Below, one piece after another: positions 42,174 to 50,952 of a stretch of DNA of 64,000 nt; positions within the stretch are counted from its first letter, which is position 1, and each line of letters begins with the position of its first letter. The notes below the pieces were generated by a model, which ran no database searches, was not told the origin of the DNA, and worked only from the letters and a program-made list of their open reading frames with translations. Source of the stretch: an uncultured Sulfurovum sp. (GTDB taxonomy: Bacteria; Campylobacterota; Campylobacteria; Campylobacterales; Sulfurovaceae); contig CACVAX010000013.1 of assembly GCA_902727935.1 (NCBI GenBank), positions 87,072 through 151,071 of the forward strand, in the 5' to 3' direction. The position numbers were made by a program, and so were the translations under genes.

Positions 42174-43143
42174 CTTTATTTATAGAAAATTTTGGAACAT
42201 TTAAAATGCTATACTTATTACTTAGATCAGTCACATGACTTTCAACATTTTCCCCTATGAATATTAATAATGATTTATCTTCATAGTCTTGTAACTCTTC
42301 AAATGAAGCATCGCCAAATGAATAGTTAACAAAAATGGCATTAGGTACATCTTTAACTTTAACCACACCCTTAACCCTATAGATAGGCTTAGGAATGTTT
42401 TTCAAAACTTCATCTATATCAGAAAAATTAATGTCTTTTTTTAGATAAGCAACTTTTTGTGTAATAGAGTCTTTTAAGGCATGGTCTAAATGTTTAGCAT
42501 CTTGTGCAAACTCAACAACCTCTTCTTGCTTATAAATACCCTCAAAAAGCTCTTTACCCACTAAGCCTTGCTCTGCTCTATGAGTAACATAGCTTTTAAA
42601 TATAGGCTCACCTGTCATCGTATTTTTAATATTATATTCACTTTTAATTTCAGCCAATTCAATTTCAAGTGCTTTTATCTCATCTTCTGTGACTAAGTCT
42701 ATCTTATTAAGCACGATAATATTTGATCCACCCAGTTGATATTTGGCTGTAGAATTCTCTTTATATGAACCAAAGTTTTTAGAATCTACCACACAAATAA
42801 CACCATCAACCGAAATACCCAAGTTTTGTAATGAAAGAAAAATAGGAAAAGGTTCTGATGCTCCAGAGGTTTCTACAAAAATAATTTCGGGGTTATACTT
42901 TTCAATAATCTCTCGCACCCCACTCTCAAACTCTTCAGCAAGTTGACAACAAATACAACCTTCAGAAATTTCAAGTACTTCAGAGTGAACATTCTTAAGT
43001 ATTTTACTGTCTACCCCTACATCTCCAAACTCATTAACGATGATGGCTATTTTTTTGTCGCCAAAATTTTCTTTAACGCTGTTAGTCAACATTGTAGTTT
43101 TACCTACACCTAAAAAACCTGTAATGACAAATGAAGAAATCAT
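42169..43143 (-). CDS. COG0523 (CobW/ZNG1-type) metallochaperone GTPase
   Basis: A 324-residue G3E GTPase. G1 is GFLGVGKTTML near the start; the metal motif CxCC is EGCICCQL near 62; G3-like EIIFVETSGASEPFP; G4 NKIDLVTEDE. The C-terminal CobW_C domain starts about 230 (IYRVKGVVKV). Members deliver zinc, cobalt or iron to client enzymes. There is no His-rich loop as in nickel HypB. Its location beside DabA, a zinc enzyme, and the two Cys-rich proteins suggests zinc delivery to DabA. It is convergent with them, so not in the operon. Confidence 0.88.
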   Translation of the reverse strand: MISSFVITGFLGVGKTTMLTNSVKENFGDKKIAIIVNEFGDVGVDSKILKNVHSEVLEISEGCICCQLAEEFESGVREIIEKYNPEIIFVETSGASEPFPIFLSLQNLGISVDGVICVVDSKNFGSYKENSTAKYQLGGSNIIVLNKIDLVTEDEIKALEIELAEIKSEYNIKNTMTGEPIFKSYVTHRAEQGLVGKELFEGIYKQEEVVEFAQDAKHLDHALKDSITQKVAYLKKDINFSDIDEVLKNIPKPIYRVKGVVKVKDVPNAIFVNYSFGDASFEELQDYEDKSLLIFIGENVESHVTDLSNKYSILNVPKFSINKV

Positions 43144-43245
43144 ATTAATACCTTGGAAATGAATTTAATTTTGAGTGAATAAATGAAGAAAATATTATAA
43201 AAATACAAAAAATTATATTTATGTAATATTTTTAAGAATTAAAGA

Positions 43246-43273
43246 ATAACAACTGTATAAATACAGTTGTTAT
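43246..43273 (-). terminator. Terminator of the oxidoreductase operon
   Basis: ATAACAACTGTA and TACAGTTGTTAT pair perfectly over 12 bp with a 4-nt loop. On the minus strand TCTTTAATTCTT follows. Confidence 0.82.
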
Positions 43274-43278
43274 GAAGG

Positions 43279-43995
43279 CTACACTTCTGCTACTACGTGA
43301 GAAGGGTCAAATAGCATTTGCTCAAAACCTACTTCTTTACACCATTCAGCAGTTAAATCATAAGCTGCTGATGCAGTCTCAAGATTTTTTTCAATTAAGT
43401 CCATTTTTTTCTTGAACTTTTTTTCAATAACTGAATCCAGTGATGCAGTACCACCAGAAGCTGTATATTTTTTAAGGAATCTATCTTTAATTCCTTCTTC
43501 AATAGCTGGCTTACCAATTGTACCAAGAGCTCCAAATAATGCACCTAGCATTGCCATGTTCGTTGCCAATTCAGTACCAGCAATTTCAATAGCAAATTTA
43601 GTAAAGTCTCTTGTAAGTACTTTTACATTTTTGTCAGCTAAAATCTTTTTATCATGCTCAGTTAATAGCTCAATGTCAGAGTTAATAATAACTAAACCAT
43701 TGTCTTTAATACCAGCATAAAAAGGCATGGTATATGATTTACCCATAGTCACAACTTGTGGGTGATAAATCATAACGATATCTGGGTAAATTACTTCTCC
43801 TCTATCGTAAATAGGTACTGTACCGATTCTTGTATAACTTTCAGAAGGTGCCATTCTTTTTTCAGCACCAAAGAAAGGGTTAGAAACTGCATAGTAACCT
43901 TCAGTATCTGCAGCAGTAGCAGCAATGTGTGCTGCTGTAACTGCTCCTTGCCCACCAAGAGCAGGCATTCTAATTTTAATCGAATCTTTTGCCAT
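43279..43995 (-). CDS. 2-oxoacid:ferredoxin oxidoreductase gamma subunit (second set)
   Basis: 238 residues of the POR/KOR gamma family: MPALGGQGAVTAAHIAATAADTEGYYAVSNPFFGAEKRMAP at the start, IAGTELATNMAMLGALFGALG in the middle, ASGGTASLDSVIEKKFKKK near the end. The subunit helps bind CoA and the second substrate. Nearly the same protein is encoded at 47076 for the first set. It is the last gene of the cluster and overlaps the beta gene by one base. The substrate, pyruvate or 2-oxoglutarate, cannot be told from this subunit. Confidence 0.9.
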   Translation of the reverse strand: MAKDSIKIRMPALGGQGAVTAAHIAATAADTEGYYAVSNPFFGAEKRMAPSESYTRIGTVPIYDRGEVIYPDIVMIYHPQVVTMGKSYTMPFYAGIKDNGLVIINSDIELLTEHDKKILADKNVKVLTRDFTKFAIEIAGTELATNMAMLGALFGALGTIGKPAIEEGIKDRFLKKYTASGGTASLDSVIEKKFKKKMDLIEKNLETASAAYDLTAEWCKEVGFEQMLFDPSHVVAEV

Positions 43996-44864
43996 TATAA
44001 AAGTCCTTTTTCTTTACATTCTTTTAAATACTCTTCAGCTTCTGGAGAAACATATCTGAATGAGTCAAATCTGTCTTTATCTTGCTCTTTCATTTCCCAT
44101 AAACCTTCATTGGCAGCAAGACCAATTTCAAGAATACAAGGTGTGTAAAGGTGAATGTATGTTGGTCCAAGTTCTCTGGCAATTAATACTGCTTCTCTAA
44201 GCACTTTAGCAACTTTTTTAGGTGCTGAAGCCGTTAATTTAACAGAATACTGACAACCTGAAGTTACAGCAAGTTCCCACATAGGTACTTTATCAAAAAC
44301 TTTTCCTTTAGGTGCCATTTTAAATACTTGACCTTTAGGGGTAGAACCAGACTCTTGTCCACCTGTATTTGCATAAACTTCATTATCAAAACAGATAGTT
44401 GTAATCTTTTCTTGTCTAAAGAATGATTGTAACGTGTAATCTAAGCCGATATCAATAGTTGCACCATCACCAGCAAGAACAATAACATCTTTAACTTTGT
44501 CTGGAAATCTCCAGTCTAAAACTCTTTTAATACCAGATGCAACAGCATTTTGGTTACCAAACAGTGAGTGTACTGTATGTAAAGCAATGTGTGGGAACAT
44601 TAAAGAAGTACAACCAGTTGAGTTAACGATAATTGTGTCTTCTGGAATTGGAAGTGCTGTTAAGATATATCTTAACGCTGCAGCTTCTGGACAACCAGCA
44701 CAAAGTGAATGCTCTTCTAAAATTTCCTTTTTATCTGTAAGGTCTGAAATACCACGGTTTTTTTCAGCCGTAGCATGCCATGTTGCATTATCTTCAAGAT
44801 CAATAATCTCTTTAGGCATAATGTCTCTAAACTCGGGATTAATTTTGTAAATATCTACTGACAT
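43995..44864 (-). CDS. 2-oxoacid:ferredoxin oxidoreductase beta subunit (second set)
   Basis: 289 residues with the TPP/Mg site GDGATIDIGLDYTLQSFFRQ followed by DNEVYANTGGQESGSTPKG. Cluster cysteines lie in HSLCAGCPEAAALRY and VNSTGCTSLMFPH. The subunit binds thiamine diphosphate and an Fe4S4 cluster and carries the reductive carboxylation chemistry. It overlaps gamma by one base and follows alpha by 1 nt, so alpha-beta-gamma are stoichiometrically translated. Its active-site surroundings differ clearly from the other beta at 47781 (HPMCSGCWMAYYIK), which fits different substrates. Confidence 0.92.
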   Translation of the reverse strand: MSVDIYKINPEFRDIMPKEIIDLEDNATWHATAEKNRGISDLTDKKEILEEHSLCAGCPEAAALRYILTALPIPEDTIIVNSTGCTSLMFPHIALHTVHSLFGNQNAVASGIKRVLDWRFPDKVKDVIVLAGDGATIDIGLDYTLQSFFRQEKITTICFDNEVYANTGGQESGSTPKGQVFKMAPKGKVFDKVPMWELAVTSGCQYSVKLTASAPKKVAKVLREAVLIARELGPTYIHLYTPCILEIGLAANEGLWEMKEQDKDRFDSFRYVSPEAEEYLKECKEKGLL

Positions 44865-44865
44865 G

Positions 44866-46068
44866 TTACGCTCCTTTCTCTACTTTTACGTAGTCAAAAA
44901 CTTCTTTAAGAATTGCTTCAACTGGCATAGACATACCACCTGCAACTCTAGGTCTACCAACAACTTGGGCTTCAGATCTTCCATAAAGTGCTTTAAGTAC
45001 TTCGTTATTAAGCCAACCAGTAACGTTAAACTCAGGAACAAAAATATGTTTAGCGCCTTTTGTAGCTTCTAATAATTCTTCTGTTGGGAATGGTCTAATC
45101 GTTCTTAACTTAACAACTTTTGATTTAATTCCTAATTTAGTAAGTTCTCTGTTAGCTTCTTTAGCTTGATGAGAAGCAGTACCACAAGCAACAAATGCAA
45201 TCTCTGCATCTTCATCACCCAGAGTATGTACTAAACCATTTAAGTAATGTTTTGCATATGGTCTTGATCTATCTACAGCTGATCTTACTTCCCACTGCCA
45301 TGAAGCATGAGTTGCATAAGAAATGTAGTTAGACTTCATTACAAATGGATCTCTTAGGAATCTTCCTGGAGGCATCTCAGAGTCAATTGGAGGCAATGGT
45401 GCTTTGTACGGATCATAAGGTCTAAGTGCAATATCATCAGCTGGTAACATTACAGATTCTCTTGTATGTGATACAAAGAAACCATCAACAGCCGTAATAA
45501 TTGGCACATGCACATCTGGTTTTTCAGCAACAGTAAACGCAGCAATTGACATGTCGAAAAGTTCTTGAACATTCTCTGCATACCAAATCATACAACCAGT
45601 TTCAAGTAAAAAAGATACTTCTAAGTTATCTGGTTGAATAGTAAGTGGTGAGTTAATACCTCTTGCCATTAAAATAAGTTGACATGGAATTCTAGTACCT
45701 GACCACATTGGAAAGTTTTCCATTGCTCTAAGTGTACCAGGTCCTGAAGTTGTTGTAACTGTTCTAGCACCAGCCATTGCACAACCTGCAACTTCTGACA
45801 TTACACCAAATTCATTTTCACCTCTAAAGTAAGTACCAACGTAACCTTCAGCCCATAGTTCACCAATAAGGTGAGCTGCTTCTGATTGTGGTGTAATTGG
45901 GTAAGATACTGACGCATCTACCGTACATCTTTTCATCGCTTCTTTAAGTACTTCTGAACCTGTCATAAAGTGCTTTTCTCTAGGAGCTTCAAAAAGTAAA
46001 TAATCAGTCGAAACTAATTTCTGACCTGACCAGTTTTTCTCTTCTGTCATTTGATTTCTCATTGTCAT
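44866..46068 (-). CDS. 2-oxoacid:ferredoxin oxidoreductase alpha subunit (second set)
   Basis: 400 residues from the ATG at 46068, chosen because GAGGAG lies 7 nt before it; the track start at 46125 would overlap the previous gene and has no ribosome site. Motifs: DASVSYPITPQSEAAHLIGEL, FRGENEFGVMSEVAGCAMAGARTVTTTSGPGTLRAMEN, LTIQPDNLEVSF, and a C-terminal transketolase-like domain with IRPFPTEELLEATKG. It pairs with the beta at 43995. It runs as E'-alpha-beta-gamma in the direction of transcription. Which oxoacid it uses is not visible. Confidence 0.9.
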   Translation of the reverse strand: MTMRNQMTEEKNWSGQKLVSTDYLLFEAPREKHFMTGSEVLKEAMKRCTVDASVSYPITPQSEAAHLIGELWAEGYVGTYFRGENEFGVMSEVAGCAMAGARTVTTTSGPGTLRAMENFPMWSGTRIPCQLILMARGINSPLTIQPDNLEVSFLLETGCMIWYAENVQELFDMSIAAFTVAEKPDVHVPIITAVDGFFVSHTRESVMLPADDIALRPYDPYKAPLPPIDSEMPPGRFLRDPFVMKSNYISYATHASWQWEVRSAVDRSRPYAKHYLNGLVHTLGDEDAEIAFVACGTASHQAKEANRELTKLGIKSKVVKLRTIRPFPTEELLEATKGAKHIFVPEFNVTGWLNNEVLKALYGRSEAQVVGRPRVAGGMSMPVEAILKEVFDYVKVEKGA

Positions 46069-46084
46069 AGTAATCTCCTCAGCT

Positions 46085-46654
46085 CTATTTTGAAAGTTCT
46101 TGTTTAACTTCTTTAGCAATCTCAATAAATTTTGCTAAATCTTCAGAATGTTGATCTCTAATGGTAGCCATAGCATCTTCGTGACCAGAAAGTGCACACA
46201 TAGCTGCTGTATAACAATCTGTTTCAGCTCTAACAATTTTTAAGGCAACGTTAGCATAGTGACAGTGAACACCAATAAAAATTGCTGCTTTAATGTTGTT
46301 ATGCCAAATTGTTAAGTTCGGGTGATTGGGGTTAATCTCCACTTCTGCATCAATTTTAGGATATTTTGGTCTATAATCATACATTGGTATCATTTTAGCA
46401 CCTAAAACTTCTGCCATCTCTTTGATAAGTGTTGCTTTTTTCTTCGCCTCATCACTCCAAGCGTATAATACTTGTGGTCCGGGGAAGATAGTAGCGTTGT
46501 CACTTGTTAACATTACTCTCGCAATTTCTCTCATTGCTACTTCTTCATCAACCATCTCGGTTAAAAGCATTGCTTTTCCCTCTGGTGGTGTATATAAACC
46601 ATCGTAGGTTGCTACTGGATACGGTGAATAGTCAGCTGGGCCTAAATTAGCCAT
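46085..46654 (-). CDS. Accessory (epsilon-like) subunit of the second oxidoreductase set
   Basis: 189 residues: ADYSPYPVATYDGLYTPPEGKAMLL, TIFPGPQVLYAWSDEAKKK, PMYDYRPKYPKIDAEVEINPNHPNLTIWHNNIKAAIFIGVHCHYAN, HEDAMATIRDQHSEDLAKFIEIAKEV. It is paralogous to the 237-residue protein at 49852, which is longer at its C-terminus. The protein belongs to the extra-subunit type of five-subunit enzymes known from Hydrogenobacter and Aquifex (PorE/ForE). AGGAG precedes the ATG. It is the first gene of the second set. Confidence 0.83.
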   Translation of the reverse strand: MANLGPADYSPYPVATYDGLYTPPEGKAMLLTEMVDEEVAMREIARVMLTSDNATIFPGPQVLYAWSDEAKKKATLIKEMAEVLGAKMIPMYDYRPKYPKIDAEVEINPNHPNLTIWHNNIKAAIFIGVHCHYANVALKIVRAETDCYTAAMCALSGHEDAMATIRDQHSEDLAKFIEIAKEVKQELSK

Positions 46655-46838
46655 ATTTTCTCCTATGTACTTTTATATTACTCTACATGCTATGTATGTA
46701 AAGTTTATCTTTCTTTCCCATTAAAGAATAAAGATAAAACTTACACACATGGATGAACAGTGCTTTGTCCTATCAAATAAGACAGATTAAACCGTTTATG
46801 CAAAGAGATTTAAAACTCTTTACATAAGTGTCATAACG
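46655..46838. other. Intergenic region between oxidoreductase sets with two hairpins
   Basis: This 184-nt gap separates the ferredoxin gene from the second set. It has an imperfect stem of AAGTTTATCTTT with AAAGATAAAACTT (about 46699-46742) and a short AAAGAG/CTCTTT stem (46803-46822). Neither is followed by a T run on the minus strand. These may partly terminate or process the first transcript, and a second promoter may lie here. Confidence 0.4.
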
Positions 46839-47063
46839 CTACTCTTCAGTAGTTACCATTGCCATTTCAATACAGTTTCTGTCAAGAAGGTCAGAACAAA
46901 CATATACACAAATTGCACATCCCTTACATCTATCTTCATCAACCCATGAAGTTTTATTTTTTTCATCATACATTAATGTATTTGCCTCTGGACAGTAAAG
47001 TGTACACATGTTACACTTATACTCTGAACATTTATCCGAATCAACTTTTGCTACGTAGTACAT
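46839..47063 (-). CDS. 2[4Fe-4S] ferredoxin-type delta subunit of oxidoreductase
   Basis: 74 residues with two cluster motifs. The first is CSEYKCNMCTLYCPE, where the spacing C-x4-C-x2-C-x3-CP has a longer first gap than a standard ferredoxin. The second is CKGCAICVYVC. DSDKC at the start matches the PorD/KorD type. It starts 12 nt after the gamma gene of the first set and is the only ferredoxin gene in the cluster, so both enzymes may share it or the second may use another. It shuttles electrons to and from the TPP enzyme. Confidence 0.9.
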   Translation of the reverse strand: MYYVAKVDSDKCSEYKCNMCTLYCPEANTLMYDEKNKTSWVDEDRCKGCAICVYVCSDLLDRNCIEMAMVTTEE

Positions 47064-47075
47064 TATTTTCCTTTG

Positions 47076-47780
47076 TTATATTTCAATTTTAGTTATAAGA
47101 GGAGCATTGCTTAAATCAATAGAAGCAGCCATCTCGAAAGTTTTGTTGATTACTTCCATGTTTTTAGCAAGTAATTCTTCTTTTTTCTTAAATTTTTTCT
47201 CAATAGCTGAATCCAGTGATGCAGTACCACCAGAAGCAACAAATGAGTTACCTAGGAATCTTTCTCTAACAGCTTTTTCAATATTGTCCTCATTAACAAG
47301 ACCTGTTATCCCAAGAACCATACCCATCATTGCCATGTTTGTAGCAAGTTCTGTACCAGCAATTTTAAGTGCCAATTCAGTTGCTTCAAACATTACAACC
47401 TTTGCATTCAATCTTTCCAATACTTCTTTATCTTCTGGCTCAAGAACATCAATGTCTGAGTTAATGATAATTAAAGCATCTTTTTTAAGACCTGTATAAA
47501 AAGGCATTGTATATGACTTACCATGCGTTACAACCTGTGGGTGGTAAATCATAATAATATCTGGGTAAACAACTTCACCTACTTCGTAAATAGGTTCTGA
47601 AGATGCTCTTACATAAGCTTCAACTGGTGCCATTCTTTTCTCTGAACCAAAAAATGGTACCAAAGAAGCAAATTTACCAGCATTATCCATTGCTGTTCCT
47701 AGGATGTGAGCAGAGGTAACAACCCCCTGTCCACCAAGCCCAGAAATTCTCATGTTATATCGTTTTTTATCTACTGCCAT
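47076..47780 (-). CDS. 2-oxoacid:ferredoxin oxidoreductase gamma subunit (first set)
   Basis: 234 residues: RISGLGGQGVVTSAHILGTAMDN, SLVPFFGSEKRMAPVEAYVRASSEP, YHPQVVTHGKSYTMPFYTGL, and ASGGTASLDSAIEKKFKKK. The paralogue at 43279 is close to it throughout. It is 12 nt before the ferredoxin gene and starts just after the beta gene stop. Pyruvate versus 2-oxoglutarate cannot be told apart here. The arrangement E-alpha-beta-gamma-ferredoxin makes a full five-gene set. Confidence 0.9.
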   Translation of the reverse strand: MAVDKKRYNMRISGLGGQGVVTSAHILGTAMDNAGKFASLVPFFGSEKRMAPVEAYVRASSEPIYEVGEVVYPDIIMIYHPQVVTHGKSYTMPFYTGLKKDALIIINSDIDVLEPEDKEVLERLNAKVVMFEATELALKIAGTELATNMAMMGMVLGITGLVNEDNIEKAVRERFLGNSFVASGGTASLDSAIEKKFKKKEELLAKNMEVINKTFEMAASIDLSNAPLITKIEI

Positions 47781-48656
47781 CTAGCTTACCTTTTTTTTCT
47801 TTTTAGCTTCAACTACTGTAAACAGTTCTTTTGCTTCATCTGTCATAAACTCTTCAAATGCAAAACGACCTTTTTCCATCTCTCTAGCATCTTTAAATAC
47901 ATCTGGAGTTGGAATAGAGTACTCAATGTTACAAGAAGTATATGCATGGATAAATGTTGGTCCAAGTTCTCTTGCTGCAAAGATTGCTCTTCTAATTGCT
48001 TTTGCTGCTTTATTGATGTTTGTTGGAGACATTTTAACAACATACACACATCCAGCAGTAATTGCTAGTTGCATAGCAGGCATTTTTCCAAAGTTTTTAC
48101 CTTTTGGAGACATTTTAAGAACAGCACCTTTAATAGACATACCAGACTCTTGTCCACCTGTATTTCCGTAAACTTCATTATCAAGCATGATAGTAGTGAA
48201 TTTCTCACCTCTAAACCATGCATGCATTGTCATTGAGAAACCAATGTCCATCATACCACCATCACCAGCAATAGTAACAACATCTTTTTGCTGATCAGGG
48301 AATCTTAATCTGAATGCTCTAGTAATACCAGAAGCCATTGCATTTTGATCTCCGTAGTTACCATAAATAAATGGAACAGCAGCTTGAGAAATAGCAAGTC
48401 TACCACATCCAGCTGTACCAATAGTTACGGTATGCTCTGGGTTAGGAAGTGATGCAAAGATGATTTTAATGTAATACGCCATCCAACAACCAGAACACAT
48501 TGGGTGTTCTTCAACTAACTCTTTGTATTTACCCATATTTTTAGTACCAACTTCAGAGAAGTCTTTACCAAATGGACCATAATCTACCAATTCAACGTAA
48601 TCTTTCGGTAAATATCTTTTAAACTTTGACGCTGGAACCATATAATTTAAACTCAT
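47781..48656 (-). CDS. 2-oxoacid:ferredoxin oxidoreductase beta subunit (first set)
   Basis: 291 residues with thiamine diphosphate site GDGGMMDIGFSMTMHAWFRGE and DNEVYGNTGGQESGMSIKG. Iron-sulfur cysteines are in HPMCSGCWMAYYIK and GTAGCGRLAISQ. CNIEYSIPTPDVFKDAREM lies near the end. It follows alpha by 10 nt and abuts gamma. Compared with the beta at 43995 it has MTMHAWFRG in place of YTLQSFFRQ around the TPP-facing region, so the two sets most likely take different 2-oxoacids. Confidence 0.92.
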   Translation of the reverse strand: MSLNYMVPASKFKRYLPKDYVELVDYGPFGKDFSEVGTKNMGKYKELVEEHPMCSGCWMAYYIKIIFASLPNPEHTVTIGTAGCGRLAISQAAVPFIYGNYGDQNAMASGITRAFRLRFPDQQKDVVTIAGDGGMMDIGFSMTMHAWFRGEKFTTIMLDNEVYGNTGGQESGMSIKGAVLKMSPKGKNFGKMPAMQLAITAGCVYVVKMSPTNINKAAKAIRRAIFAARELGPTFIHAYTSCNIEYSIPTPDVFKDAREMEKGRFAFEEFMTDEAKELFTVVEAKKKKKVS

Positions 48657-48666
48657 AATTTATCCT

Positions 48667-49836
48667 TTATGCTTGTAGTACCAGAGATTCCATGCCTAAT
48701 GCATCATAAATCTCTGTCATGATTAATTCTACTGGTAGTGTCATACCACCGTATACTCTTGGACCTTCTACAACAATTCCACCATTTGGAATAGCTGCTT
48801 TAATCTCTTTAGATAACCATCCAATAATGTTATGCTCTGGAACAATTACACATTCTGAACCTGCTAATGCTTCGTTAATTTCATTTGTTGGGAATGGTCT
48901 AATGGCTTTTACTTTTACAAAACCAACATCTAATCCCTCTTCTTCAGCATATCTATTTGCTTCTCTAGCTTGTGCAGCAGCACAACCTGAAGCAACAATC
49001 ATTACTTTAGCATTTGGGTTAATTACTTCAATTGGTCCACCAAGGTATTCATAGATATACTTCATTGAACGTGCATTTGAATCCCAAATCTCTTGCTGCC
49101 ATACTGAGTGAATTAAGTAAGACATAAAGTTTGACTTTTGAACAGGAGCATCTCTTTGAATTCTTGCTGGTGGTACTTCATTGTCCATTGCTGGTACTGG
49201 TGCCTTGTAAGGATCTGGTTCAGAAAATGCCATATCTTCAGGCGTCATTTCGACGTAACCCTTAGCGTGTGTTACAAAGAAACCTTCCGTTGATACTGAT
49301 ACAGGAATGTATACATCAACTTTTTCAGTAATTGCAAAAGCAGCTAATGTCATGTCAAATGTATCTTGCTGATTTTCAGCATGTAACATAATAACACCTG
49401 AGTGCATTAAGTATGCCATTTCAATATTATCTGGCTGAATTGAAAGTGGAGCATTTACAACTCTTGTAAGTACACCAAGTACACAGGGTACTCTATGTCC
49501 AGGCCATGAAACAATTGCTTCAAGTCCTCTTAAAAGTCCTGGTCCTGAAGTTGCTGTAAATAATCTTACACCACCTCTAGCAGCACCTGCAATTGCAGAC
49601 ATCGTACCAAGTTCTTCTTCAGCTCTGTAGTACTCTTTAATGTGACCTTGAGCGTAAATGTCACCAACAAGGTGCATTACTTCAGATTGTGGTGTAATAG
49701 GATAAGCAATTGCCATATCAACACTTGCTCTCTTAACAGCTTCAGCCATCGCCTGAGCACCTGTGATAAAGTGCTTTTCTCTCGGTGCCTCTTTTAAGAG
49801 GTAATTCATATCTACTAGTGTTTTATTTAAACTCAT
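48667..49836 (-). CDS. 2-oxoacid:ferredoxin oxidoreductase alpha subunit (first set)
   Basis: 389 residues: DMAIAYPITPQSEVMHLVGDIY, YYRAEEELGTMSAIAGAARGGVRLFTATSGPGLLRGLEAI, LSIQPDNIEMAYLMHSG, then IRPFPTNEINEALAG and VPEHNIIGWLSKEIK. It binds the 2-oxoacid with beta. GGAGATATAA sits before the ATG, 15 nt after the accessory subunit gene. The reductive TCA cycle needs one such enzyme for pyruvate and one for 2-oxoglutarate, which explains two sets. Confidence 0.92.
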   Translation of the reverse strand: MSLNKTLVDMNYLLKEAPREKHFITGAQAMAEAVKRASVDMAIAYPITPQSEVMHLVGDIYAQGHIKEYYRAEEELGTMSAIAGAARGGVRLFTATSGPGLLRGLEAIVSWPGHRVPCVLGVLTRVVNAPLSIQPDNIEMAYLMHSGVIMLHAENQQDTFDMTLAAFAITEKVDVYIPVSVSTEGFFVTHAKGYVEMTPEDMAFSEPDPYKAPVPAMDNEVPPARIQRDAPVQKSNFMSYLIHSVWQQEIWDSNARSMKYIYEYLGGPIEVINPNAKVMIVASGCAAAQAREANRYAEEEGLDVGFVKVKAIRPFPTNEINEALAGSECVIVPEHNIIGWLSKEIKAAIPNGGIVVEGPRVYGGMTLPVELIMTEIYDALGMESLVLQA

Positions 49837-49851
49837 TTATATCTCCTATTC

Positions 49852-50565
49852 TTATTCAACAGCTGTAACGTGCTCGCCTTTTTTCGTCATAATGAGAGAT
49901 CTATACTCACCATAATCCGAAGGCGTAAGTGATCCCCAGTCCTCTTTTGGTAAAGAAGGATTTTCTGGAGGCATTGTTGCTGTATGCTCGATACCAAGTT
50001 CATTTCTAACTTCAATAACAATGTCTTTAAATCTAGCAATATCTTCAGCATGAAGATCTCTAATCGAAGCCATTGCTTCCTCGTGACCCATTTCTGCACA
50101 CAATGCCACAGTATAACAGCTAGTACCAGCTCTAATCATTCTTAACGTTAGGTTTGCATAGTGACAGTGTACACCAACAAAAACAGCTGCTTTAATTTTG
50201 TTATCCAAAATTGTTAAGTTAGGGTGATTTGGATTAATCTCTGCTTTAACATCAATTTTTGGATATTTAGGTCGGTAATCTGGCATTGGGATAATTTTAC
50301 AACCAGGAATCTCAGCTGCCAAATCTAAAATTGCTGCTGACTTATCAGCAACATCATCTTTCCAGTCCCATAAAACCATTGGTCCAGGGAAGATAGTTGG
50401 ATTATCCATAGTGAGTAATGCTTTGGCAGCATCTCTCATCGCCTCTTCTTCTTCTACAATATTACCATATAGTAACGCTTTACCTTCAGGTGAAAGTTCA
50501 ACACCCATAGATGGTGCCGATTGAGGCATATAACCTACCGGACCAATTGTTATTTTCTTTGACAT
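49852..50565 (-). CDS. Accessory (epsilon-like) subunit of the first oxidoreductase set
   Basis: 237 residues, paralogue of the protein at 46085: VGYMPQSAPSMGVELSPEGKALLYG, TIFPGPMVLWDWKDDVADKS, PMPDYRPKYPKIDVKAEINPNHPNLTILDNKIKAAVFVGVHCHYAN, HEEAMASIRDLHAEDIARF. It has an extra C-terminal 40 residues (PPENPSLPKEDWGSLTPSDYG). It begins the nine-gene transcript, with AAGGAG before the ATG. The family is an additional subunit of rTCA-type enzymes; its chemistry is unknown to me. Confidence 0.83.
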   Translation of the reverse strand: MSKKITIGPVGYMPQSAPSMGVELSPEGKALLYGNIVEEEEAMRDAAKALLTMDNPTIFPGPMVLWDWKDDVADKSAAILDLAAEIPGCKIIPMPDYRPKYPKIDVKAEINPNHPNLTILDNKIKAAVFVGVHCHYANLTLRMIRAGTSCYTVALCAEMGHEEAMASIRDLHAEDIARFKDIVIEVRNELGIEHTATMPPENPSLPKEDWGSLTPSDYGEYRSLIMTKKGEHVTAVE

Positions 50566-50952
50566 ATTTGGTTCTCCTTAGTGAATGTGTTCAAAAATGA
50601 ATTGACTTCAGCTTTTAAGCTAAGACATCGTATCTAAAATATAGATACATCTTATCAAAAAGATAATATTTATATTTTGAAACCTAATAAGTGTGTAATA
50701 TAGTAATTGCTATTTACCATCAATACAACTGATACTAAATGAAATGAAGTTGCTTCCACTTTATTTAGAAAACTTATAATACTAATTTAGTAAGATTATA
50801 TTACAATGAGTTGAAATGCTATTTCCCTCAAAATAGAATATGACTCTATGTGTATTATCTTCACACCCTTTAAACCAATAATGAGGCTTAAAAATATTGT
50901 ATTTTATTATGATAATTAACATCAAAATATAAAAGAAATTAAAGCTCTCAAA
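50566..50952. promoter_or_regulatory. 387-nt leader and promoter region of the oxidoreductase operon
   Basis: No ORF is convincing here. Visible elements are AGCTTTTAAGCT near 50610 (a palindrome) and GTATCT/AGATAC (50630-50648), a 6-bp stem about 65 nt before the first gene. The rest is AT-rich with several TATAAT-like boxes on the minus strand. An operon this large and probably highly expressed should have its main promoter here, but the start site cannot be placed. Confidence 0.45.

Noticed and set aside
43756-44148. Plus-strand ORFs across the oxidoreductase cluster (such as 43756-44148 and 47706-48068)
   Set aside because: Shadows of well-supported minus-strand oxidoreductase genes with no motifs of their own.
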